Part shown: positions 20,600 to 32,500 of the stretch, in pieces
Layout of the letters: each line of letters starts with the position of its first letter
Position numbering within the stretch: the stretch's first letter is position 1
Assembly (NCBI GenBank): GCA_936435175.1
Contig: OW386550.1
Coordinates: forward strand, 17,441,133-17,505,132
Direction: 5' to 3'
DNA: 64,000 bases
DNA from: Glyphotaelius pellucidus
Taxonomy: Eukaryota; Arthropoda; Insecta; Trichoptera; Limnephilidae
Position numbers and translations under genes: made by a program
Notes under the pieces: model-generated
What the model was told of the DNA's origin: nothing
Seen by the model: the letters and a program-made list of their open reading frames with translations, nothing else
Database searches by the model: none

Positions 20600-23500
20600 C
20601 TGCAAATAAGAATACACATATTAATAATTGGTCGCCCAATGGTCGAAATTCAACCATAATTGTAATGTTTTTTTTATTGATTTAATGTATTTTTTATGCA
20701 TAATTTAAAAAAAATATTAGCATTCTGCACTCCTTCTCTATATAAACTATAAATGTGCGAAATTTCATACTCCTCCGTCCGCGCAATTTTCGTAAATAGG
20801 GGTACAAAGTTTTTGCTTCACGTATTAATATATAGAAGATAGATTATTGTAATATAGATATATATATATATATTGTAATAAGATAGATAATGTTTGCAAC
20901 AATGGTTAAACTAAACAATTAACAACATCATAGGAAAAAGTGTCAAGAGGTGTAAAGATACTGAGTACTTCCAGAGTGGTAGCTGCTCTTAGTATCGCTC
21001 TAAAAAGACCACCATTCAGAATCAGTTGTGTTTACTAATGACTAATGACCAATTCATTATTATTTTTTTTTTTTTACATCATCATCAGTATATTAATATG
21101 TGAAGCAAAAACTTTGACCCCTTTTTGAGGAGTATGAAATTTCGCACACTTATAGTTTATATAGAGAAGGAGTGCAGAATGCTAATATTTTTTTAAAATT
21201 ATGCATAAAAATCAATAAAAAAACATTACAATTATGGTCGAATTTCAACCATTGAGCGACCACTAGTTATTGTAAATATTCAATATATTTACTATTATTT
21301 GTGTTATTTTTTGTCAGTTTTAATCCATTAATAATGTCGTTGTGAATTTAGTTTTGTTATCGGAAAAAGCTAGGTTATTTCTGACACATTATTTTTTAAT
21401 AACATAAATTCCTTATGCATGTGTAAATAAATACAAATTAATTCAAGAAATCAATGTTTATATTTAGCAACCTTGAATCCAAAATGTCGTTTGTTTTTGG
21501 TTATTCTTGGGGAATTATTAATATTATTATTATTTTTAATTCTAGAACGAGATAAAAAGTGAAATGAAAGTTTTATTGCAAATTCTTTAATTAAAAGGAC
21601 TTGTTTTTTTTTTAATTTTGAATTTTCTGAAATTCAGTAAAACAATGATATGTATTCAGTTTAAATGCTCTCCTGAAAAACAATCCATTTGTGACATTTG
21701 AGGTTTTTATCATGAGGCCAATAATTGCAATATCAAAAAAAAAAAAATTATATTTTCTACCTTGAATAAGAAGTTCTTCTTGTGATCCGGTCCACACTCG
21801 AAGCACAGCGTATAGGAGGGCACTCCGAACTTCCTCTTGGAGCAGAACTCTCCAAGGAGGGACACAGGGTGCTTTCCCGAGAGGGTCTTCACTGTGGCAG
21901 GGCCCCCCCTCCGGGCCGGGTTCCTCTGCTTCGACTGAGAATTACAAACACGCTACTAAATTAAGTAAATACTCCAAAAGTCGAATAATCCTTGGAATGT
22001 GGTCTCCCGCAACCTAATACTATCCAGTGTGACAGGGTAAAATACCGAGCTGCCCGCTATACGGCAGCTAACACTATTTTCATAATAATTAAATCACTTT
22101 TTTAAATTGTACCATTTTACCAGATAATGTGTTTATTTTATTTTTTATTATTTTAGAAACAAACAGTTCAGAAATACATAATTACAAGGATCGGTACCAA
22201 TGATGTGCCTCCATGAAATATCTGGTGAGTGATTAAAAACATTTGACCAGGCGGGGTTAGTAATACGCTAGGGAATGATTTGAGGCAAAGATTAAACAAT
22301 TATGTAGTGTATGTGAATGTGTCTGAATTAATTTTAAGTAGTGGAGCGTTGTGAGTTATTGGTTAACCCCTGGTTTGCCGATTGCGCGCCCAGGACGCGC
22401 CATAAAAAAAATTAAAAAATTTTGAGATGCAATTTTAAACCTTATGTATAAAGAAAATGTATGAAGGACAAGGTCAGAATCGCTTGGGGCATTCTTGTTC
22501 TTGACGTAACAGATATAAGGAACACACCTAGCCTCTCAAATAATCATCTTTGCACATATCTATGACTTTTGAAATGACATTTCTGCCGCGATTTGAGCTA
22601 TCAAACTTTGAGCGTCGCATGTCATGAAAAGATCGATCAATTTGTCAAATAAACGCAAGTAATATTATTTGTAAGCATAGTTTATTGTTCAGGGAACGTG
22701 TTTCGGTAAATATTATATACGATAGCATAAAATAAATCCGCAAAATATTATGTCAAAGTCAAAACATCGCGAAATTTTCGAGTTTCCTCCCGTGGCATTT
22801 AAAAGGTTAAGCTACAAAAGTATTTTTCCTAGTTTTTTTTTTAAGGTACAAAATACGTTAAAATCGGGGCAAGCATGGTTAGCTAATAGCACTTCCGCTA
22901 CGGTTATGCTAGCCCACAAGCAAGTTACAAATGTCAAAAACCCGTTACGGTTTTCTTGGGATTCCAGAGTCAAAGCAACATCGCTATGCTACAATATGTT
23001 ATTTAGGTACAGAATTGAGCAGAGGATCTAACATAAGTAAGATTCAATGTTGATAAATACCTCTTCTTTGGCCACTAGTCCCTTGGTGTCTAATTTGATT
23101 TCTAGCAGCAGCGGAGTGAGGGATCCATTCTTCTCCTTCCCAAGGCCTTCTCCTGGTTTCCATCCCATCTTCTGGAGCAGGTGCATGCCCATTCCACCGC
23201 TCACCGGAGCTGCAGTCTGTAGCTGGTCCTATGTCAAACAAACCCAATCAGATATCCACCTTTTTGCAAAATTATCAAATGACTGTTATATTTTATATAG
23301 AAATTAATCAAAATGCGACAAAACTTGTAATGAAATTACAATAACTTTCAAAATGAAAATGCTAAACGTATAGTATTTAAGAATTTGGGAAAACAATTTT
23401 TAATTTATGAGTACACATGAAACAAACAATAATCCAAATTTACAAGAAGAACTAAAATACTGAAATGAGTTTTAAAATAAAAGAAAGAAATCATACATAA

Positions 23501-26500
23501 AAAACACCTACACATTGTAAAGAACTTTAATAATAATAATGAAGGGGTTGGTTCGCAATAATTGATTAAAAAAATGATGGTGCGTTTATTTATAATAAAT
23601 TGTCGGAATAAAGAGGCATTTCCTTAACACCTAAATCAGAATAAAATCAAAACATGCAATATTGGCCACAGGTTAGTTCCTCGGACAAATATTGCCTCAA
23701 CTATTTGTCTGAAGATTGGGAGTCCCCTGACAAATAGTATAAGATCTGTTTTGAAACCTGTGTTGCCAGCTTTGTCCCGGGGTGGCGGGGGTGATGGGAT
23801 GCGGGGGTGGGGGGAGTTGGGGAGAGGGGGACAAAGCTATCGCAACAGAGGAACTCACCTACCACAGCAGGCTGGCATGTCCCAGTCTCCTCACACAGTT
23901 AGCGTGTTCACCTAATGAGCATTACATTACCCCGGTACTCGCGTGGGTAAAGGAATCCTGTCACTGAAAGACGCCTGTAACAAATATCCAGGTGTGCTTT
24001 GTTTCTCTCTCAATAGACAGAAATTAAACACAGCAAACAACATCTCTTTTCAACTCGATTCAACAATTCCAAAATAGACATTTTACAAAAACACATTCTG
24101 TGTGCTTTTCACATGGCAACGGTAACAACATTGAGAAGAGTCACCTTGCAAAACTTGCAAGTTTGTTTTTTTAATAAAGAATTATATCGGCAGAGTTGTG
24201 AAGGTTTTACACCATCTCATTTTTCAGCCCGATTCCCGCATAGAGACCAAAAACAAAATTTTTCCCTTTACGTGATCGCTTTTTTCATCTCTATTTTCAT
24301 ATTTAAAATTTCAATTGGCTTCAGTGCAAACAACACATGAACCATATTGTTTACTGTGATGCCAACTGAAATCGTAGATATGAAAATAGCGATCGCGTAA
24401 CGCGAAAATTTTTGTCTTTCGTCTCTAACGGGAATCGGGCTGAAAAAAGAGATGGTGTAAAACCTACATCAGACTGCTGATAGCCTCACACCGTAACTTT
24501 GAAGTGTCATATAGACATAGGGAACTTTGTGAAACGAAAATGCCCACCAGAGTAACCCTTTTTTATCCAAATATATTTAATTGAGAGACATTATTTTTAA
24601 GGGTATACTTAAAAGAATTCATAATCTGCTCTTATTTTTAGGAAAAAATGCTTTTTGCAAGTTATGCTTTAAAATATTAAGATACATTATTTGTATGTAA
24701 AGTTGATTCAGCTAAATTGGGACAAATCGGGCCCAAGCATTTTGTCACAAATAAACAAAGATTAAGGTAGGTAGTGAGGTACTTTATTAATTACAGAAAA
24801 ATAATTGTGTACCAACTATAGGTACATATGAATATAAAAAATAAAATAATCAAAGATAGAAACAAAAAAATATCACAAACAAACTTTATATGAACTGCGA
24901 ACTGAACAATTTTACACTAACGAATGTCGAATGTAATAATGAAAAAAAAAAATTTTAATTCTACGCAGTTGGGACAAATGTTTATGTTATGCACCCTGCG
25001 TATGGCTCTTTTGCATTTCATGCAAAAGTTTGTTGTCATTTTTCTTGACTTGGATGGACAAAAGGCACATTTTTTCTTGAATTTGGTTCTTGAATTGTTG
25101 CTGCTTTAGGAACAGATTCAACAAGCAAGATACTTTTTATGAGCTCTTTTATTTCTTATTAACCCTAGAATAATAAACTATCGTAGACACTAAACTTTCG
25201 TAAATTTTATAACTCTTGCTGTAAGTCAATACACAAATGACACCCGACCACAATGGCAGCGCGTGGCACACTGACGGAACAAATTAGAAAGATACTGTGA
25301 AATGGGGGGGCGCGGGAACATTGTTTCCAGGAATCGTCACTTTTCCATCGTAATTTTTACAATAGTTTAATATTCTAGAGTTATTATTTAAAAGCATAAC
25401 TTGTAAAAAGTATTTTTTCCTAAAATTATCAAATTAGCTATAGCCATCTATGAAAAAGCAAATTATGAATTACTTTAAGTACACCCTTAAACATCTAAGT
25501 TTTATTTTTTTTTTAAAATGGCTGAGGTCAAAGGGTTTTAGTACTTTTCGCTAGAATGAAGAAGAGTGAAATTATTAGACTAGGTTGAAGCGAAAATATT
25601 CATAATGATATTGTTTGCTGCCAAAGCTCCATACAATTACACTTGCTAGGATCATATTCACAAAAAGACACTTATAAATTTTCTGATAAAAATATTGCTA
25701 CATATTTTAAACATTGAAAAAATATGGCTGCCTAAAAATAAGTGTAGGTCAACCAAAAATGTATTGATATGTACTTATGAAAATTTGTCCATTTGTTGTC
25801 TTTTGATTAAAATTTCTACACACTAAATCTAATTAAAACATTATCCCTTAGAAAAAAGCACATTTTTAAACATTTTAAATATACATAAAACAAACCCATA
25901 AGTTACAAAAAAATCTATCTGTGTCTAATTGCAAAGAACACCTGAACATTTGTTAGAATACTTTGAAGATTTACAGTTTACTAACTGGTATTAATAATTT
26001 CTTTGAAATAACTTTAAAATGTGTGTTAAACACAAATACATACTTTTCAAGAAAAATTATTTGTCACCCAAATTGCTTAAATTTAAGATTTTTTTATGTC
26101 AAAATTGGAAAGCAAATATTTTGGATAATTTAGAACAGCTAGGTTTCATTTGACATGGCACTAACTCCAGAAAGTGATTTCTACATGGAACTGATTTAGA
26201 GATCATTATCGCAAGCAGTGCACTTTTGAGATGAATCCTCGCAATACTAAGGTGGCGAAATAATGATTCTTGAAGAAGTCAGACCAAAACTTTGCAATTT
26301 TAATATTGCAAAAGATTAGCCTGGATTTTTTGGATCGAGTTGCCCTTATGCGAAACAATAAATATGTTTGGCACGAGGGCAATATGAAAATAAATTGCAC
26401 AAAAGCAGAATCTTCTCCTTGAACACTGATCACTGAAAGAAAAGTAAGTGTTTTGTCATCATTCAACAATGAATACGCCAATTATGTTCCAGGTTTTCAA

Positions 26501-29500
26501 CACTTTCAAATAATTAAAAATGCAGTATCTATAATTAAAAATGCAGTAGCAAGATTTCAATAAGTACATATAAGTATATATAAGTACATATAAGTAATAA
26601 TCAAGCATGTTTACTGTTTTAAAAAAATGCATCAAATCGTATGTTAAAAATATATAGAAGATTTGGATTGTCTTAAACCGTAATGCACTAACTCACTTTT
26701 CGCAATTTCTGAGTTAGAGCTTGAAATAAGGGCTCCCAATCACAATCTAGTTCTAGGTCAAGGCAGTTTTTCTTTGATTGGTTCTCTCTGGCAGAGCTAG
26801 ATTATGATTTGGAGCCCTCATTTCAAGCTCTAACTCAGAAACTGCAAAAAGTTAGTACACTAACGGTTTAAGACAATCCATTTATAAAAGTGAATTAAAA
26901 AAACGATTTCAATAATAAAATATCTGATGCATAATTGGCATGTTTTGTCTTGAAAAACTGATAAAAGATAAATTTGGCAATCCTTTTTTTTCATTTGACA
27001 TTACATACAAAAAAGTTGGATAGTATTTGAATAAATTATTTATAAAATAAAATGAATATAAATAGTATTACATTTAATAATGAAAGTCCGTATATAACAT
27101 GTCGGCAGAGGTGAAAAAGACCGAATGAGTCAAATTAATGAAGTCAGTCCGGCGAAGCATACAGAACCCAAAATCGTACTGAATTCATTTGACGATTGTG
27201 TTTTTCAAACGTTACAGAAAGAAATCTATTCGGCTGTCTTCAGAAGGAATAAAAGGTAGGTTCATATATTTAAAAAAAAGTATCTTTATGAAACACAAAA
27301 AGAATGTTAGACACGTCAGGGTTTTCACTTCCACAAATAAACATGTTTTCTTCAAACACAGCAAATTTATTTTGTGGCCATTAAATACAATCAATAAACA
27401 TGGTTCAAACAAATAAAATCTATTAATTTTGCAACATGTTTTCTTTACAATTTTGTCGATGAATGAATCATTCTAATGCATCAATAGTGCCAGAATTCTC
27501 GTGACAACAAAAGATATTACATGGTCTTTGCTATGCCTATTGCACTGGAAGGATTCCTGTGCTGATAAAGATGTTCCCTTGTCAAGATAGATTTTGTGTG
27601 ATACAATACTTAGTAAAATAATATACAGTAATACCATCCTACACAGTAACAAAAATAAATTGAAGTGTAGGTAAAAAGTACGTCAATTGAAGTTTTAAGT
27701 GCCCTTTTTTTTGACATAAGATTGAAAAATGACATTTCAGAAAAAAAATGTGCAAAACCGTGTATTCGCAGATTACTTGAAATCATTCTTTGATTCTGAG
27801 TTGTGCTAGAGTTTGCATTATTTTACGAATAAACGAATCACATAATCATCAAAATAGGTATATTTACTTTTACTAACTTAACTTTTATTAAACCTTTTTC
27901 AATAGGTCCTTTAATTTACGGTTAGTAGTATAATCAGTAAGATTTTATACAATCCTTTTTTTTTAATCAGTTCTTTATAAACATAGCACAGAAATAGCGA
28001 AAGTAAAAGAAAGGTGAAACATCTTACCCTTTTGGCCCACGCTTGATAACCACTGGCCAATTCCCTCGGGGTGAGAATCTGGGCCCCCGTACTTCCAGTG
28101 AACTGCCCTGGCTCTTGTTTGGACTGGGCCCACTTTGACATCTGCAAAATGTAAATATTATGTAAAATTTACAATTATTCCCTCTAAATAGGATTTGAAA
28201 CTAAAATATTGGATTGTTTTATTAATGCTTACCTCTTTGTTTACTTGATACATTTGGCTAATTGCGCTGACATCGTTAGGATTCTGCTGGAGTTTCCTAA
28301 TAGCAGTCAGTCTTTGTGAAACAATGGATCCTATATCAATGGACTGAAATAATAAGAAAAGAAAACCAATAAGACTTAAATTAACCACTTATTAAACAAG
28401 TAAAGTAAATACATACATACGTTAGTAAATAGGGAGAGGAAACAGGTTAACATAACGATTGACAGGTTAACATAGTATAACGACAGAAACCATGACGATT
28501 TAAGATGTTAATATGTGCCATCAGTTTGTGTGCTAACAAATACATATAATAAAAATGATATTTAATTTTTTTCTTTCTTCTGAGATTAATTCAAAAGAGG
28601 AAATGAGAGTGTAGGGTGGTGTTCGTCTTCAGACGAGGGGAAAATCATTCAAAACCTACAAATTAACATGAATTGCACTTACGGTAGCGGTGGTATCAGT
28701 AGGAAATACTTGTGGCCCCGGGGGAATGGCAGGAACAATCGCAGGCTGCATTATTCCAGGTACTGAAACAGAGTGCAGTCGATAAGATTACCTACGATTT
28801 AAACAGTGTTAGAAAGAGAGAACACCACGCTTTCCGTTTGCATACAAAAGTTTACCATAGGCGCTTATTTCACACTCGACTTTCATAACAAGAGGAAGGA
28901 CTACATTAGATTTTGTAAAACTCTGCATAAAACCCAATAAATTTTTATTTATAGTTTCATGTAAAGTGGTAATTACAGTTTACATGTTAAAAAATCATTG
29001 GTAAGCGACTTTAAAAACTACATTTGTTATAATATTTTTAATTTTAATATTTATAATATTTTTGAGGGAGCGGACATTGGATCGGCAGAGGGGGGGGGCG
29101 AAATGAAAGACGAGAAGTCATAGTAGTGAGTTGTGTCGTTTATTTGGCTACATAGCGAAGGTCGCTGAAGAGGTAACAGGATATGTGCAGAAGTGCCATG
29201 GATTGAAGTGTTGCAGGTGCATGGAGGTGATGATGTGGTGAAGGTTGGTGATGCTGCGGCGGATTCGGGTCTGCAGGTCATCAGCGTGTTGCTCAACACC
29301 GTGACGGTGGAGAATGACCTGATTTTCCAGGCCGTCGCTCGACGCGTGTGTAGCGGAGGTGAACGGCGATGACTCGGTGAGTTGAGTCATCCGCAGGTAG
29401 TTCTTGTGAGGCAGAGCATATTTCAATGGCAGCGAAGCTAGGTAGGCTTCGGTAGCCATGAAATGATAAGCTGATCCTTGGGCTGAAGGTACGTCAGACC

Positions 29501-32500
29501 TTATAGTCGTGGGAGCAGAGAAGTGGTTGCAGCTGCTGGTACGATGGACCAATGAGCTGATATAAATCCTCGAAGAAAGCTGCCCTGGAAGCGTGAAGAT
29601 GGACCGGGCACTTTTATTTGTTCTATTACAACTGTTACTGTTGGATTGAGACAGACTGGTTCTGCATTGAGCCCGCTTCGCTTATGTAGGCGCGACCGGT
29701 TGAGTTGCTTTCCATTACGCCAGGTAATATTACTTGAGAAAGTTCTCGAAAGTATTGGTCGCTGTGTTCGCAGGCGACTGTCGAATCGTGTCCTTTCGAG
29801 GCAGTGGCGGAATAATAGTTAGCAAGCCGGCAGGTAAGTAGGTAGGTGCCGGCGGCAGCTTACACTGTTGCAGGTAAGTAGATAGGTACACCGGCAAGAG
29901 GTAAGTACTTGCAGCCGTGAAGATACCAGGCTTGTCTCGAATGTTCTTTTAGTGGCGGAAATTATTGTGCGGCCGCCACATTTTTAATATTTATAATAAT
30001 TTTATATTTATAATAATAATTTTATTATTTTTAATATAAAAATTATTAATCCTAATATTTTTAATTGCATGATATGTTGATTCGTAACATGTACTAAAAT
30101 CTGAAAGAGTATCATCTGCTTTCAAACAAATTATTTTATTTTGAAATATGTTCAAAAACAGCAAATCTACTTGAAATTGAATGTCAAGCGGGAATATTTG
30201 ATGATATGATATTATTTTGTTGAGAAGTTAATTACAAGTCAAGTCCGAGGAAAAATAGGTAATGAGTAATTGAACTTATAAAAGAACTACATATGTATTA
30301 TACTAACTTGTGGCTAGGACCGAGGGAGGAGTGGTGGGATCTGGTGGGGCGCATATAGCCAGGGGACTGCCATTGGCTCCTGGTGTTCCACTAAAAAAAC
30401 AAATAAAATTGTAAGAATGTTTATATGTAATAATAAAACACTAAGTAAATATTTAGAATGATATTGTCTTCACGGTAAATGTAATAACATCCAATAATCA
30501 GCAATATTACATTGCCCCGTTCCAATTCTTAGTCTTTGGAACCAGTGTTGCCAACCCGCAGTTCCAGTTCATCTCTTCTTTACCGACCGCAGTAGCTGGA
30601 GTAGTTACCCTGTTGGCCGCCAGAGGCGCAAGCACTACCTCTGGCGGCGGATGAGCGAACCAAACATGTGGGGCGGCAATATTTAAATATGCTGCTAACA
30701 GTACGTACATAATTTTCTATCAATTTCCATAAGTAATTTCCATAGTTAATAGTACACAACTGCTAGCCCTGTACAAATCGCAAGTGCGCCCCACGGTTGA
30801 ATTTGGCAGCCACCTCTGGTCTGGAGCCCCAAAATACCTGAAAAAAACCCTTGACTCTGTGCAGAAACGGGCGGTCCGTTTGATAGATTCTCCTAATTTA
30901 ACTAACGGATTGCAATCTTTAGAGCACAGGCGCCAGGTGGGAATGCTGTCCTTGTTCTACCGGTATTACAATGGAAGATGCTCCGAGGAACTAGCGTCAT
31001 TGATCCCCTCGGCACCGGTGCATAGTCGGGAAACACGCCAAACGCGCGCTCAACATTTGTACACGGTTGACATTAGTCACATGAGAACGGGTCGTTTCTA
31101 CGACTCGTTCTTGAGTTCAACAGCTCGGCTGTGGAACGATTTGCCGGCCTCTGTGTTTCCTCCCTCCTACAATATGGGTCTCTTCAAGACCCATGTTCAC
31201 TCCTTCCTCTCCTCAAAAACACCCTCCACACAGCATCCTCAAAGATGACATAGGCCCTGAGGGAAATTATTTTTTCCTCAGGGCCTCCTGTGTGGAGTTA
31301 ATGTAAAAAAAAAAAAAAAAAAAATAAGAAAGAATCTACATAATGTACTAATAGATACATACTTCTTCTTGGTATGACTAGATCGTGGTTAAATCATGAT
31401 GCTGAGAATTTTTAGAAATCATTAGGGTTTTTTTTGGGCAGTACAGATAGACAAAGAAATAATACCGCCTAAGCAACATACCACTAGCCCGACTTTGGTT
31501 ATATTTTGAAATAAATACTGCCCATCTCCAATACTTCCGCCACAACATGGTTTTGACGTGCCACGGAAAGTTGATAGGTACTCCTCAAAAGTTTTTTGTG
31601 TCTTCTGCACAATTAGATTTTAGGCATTTGGGCGGTATTATTTATTCATTGACGATTTGTTCCCAAGGAAGTAGTGGAGTAATTTTTCAACAATTGGGTC
31701 TGTGGTTTATCCAAGAGATTTTCTAGCTTTCATAATCAAATAATGGCATCAACAAATTCTCTTTGCTCCCTAATCTCAAATCAACATAATTGTGACTCCT
31801 GGAGAGAAGGAAATGAGTTAATTAAAAAAAATTCTTCTTGATTTTGTCAACTTACGGTTTGCCGCTGGGTTTGACCAGGGGAGGATTGGGGACGTGTTTG
31901 GGTAGCGGGGGAAGGGCTGATGGAGAAACTGGCCTCCATTCACCCTCAGCCCCGCGGTGCTGGCTTCCAGATGATACTGGAAACTGCAGTCGCAGGACCT
32001 TGGACTGCTCCATGGTCTTCTCCTGGAAGGTGTGGGTTGGAAGTGCTATTCCGCCCTGAAAGCAAACACAAAGTTGTAATGAGTACAGAATAAAGGGTTC
32101 AGAGGATGTGGTTGAGAACTCCATTGCAACCAATGTTACATGCATTGTTTTATGAGAAAAAGAGAGAGGTTACAATGGAGTTGTAAGGAGGGGTGACTGG
32201 ACAACTCGGAATGAAACCAACTCAGAACCATCTCAGATAAGTCATTTAGAGTGATAAAAAAATATATATAAAAAATTGATGAAATAGGTTACGTTAGGGT
32301 TATCGGCTATTTTAAAATTATTTTTTTCACAGCTTTTAATGACTTTTCAAGGAGGTGTTGAGTTGACTTTATTCTCAGTTGGCATGGAACCGTAAGGAGG
32401 ATGCCTTTAAAATAATTAAAGGGAACTACTTAAGAGGAACGGAACAGAAAATTTAATTTTGGATTTAAGGCCAAAAAACCCAACCTAACAGAATAATATT

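Noticed and set aside
22750..23031. 93-codon frame just upstream of the SON G-patch exon
   Set aside because: No recognisable motif, lies in the SON intron on the opposite strand next to repeat sequence; probably chance.
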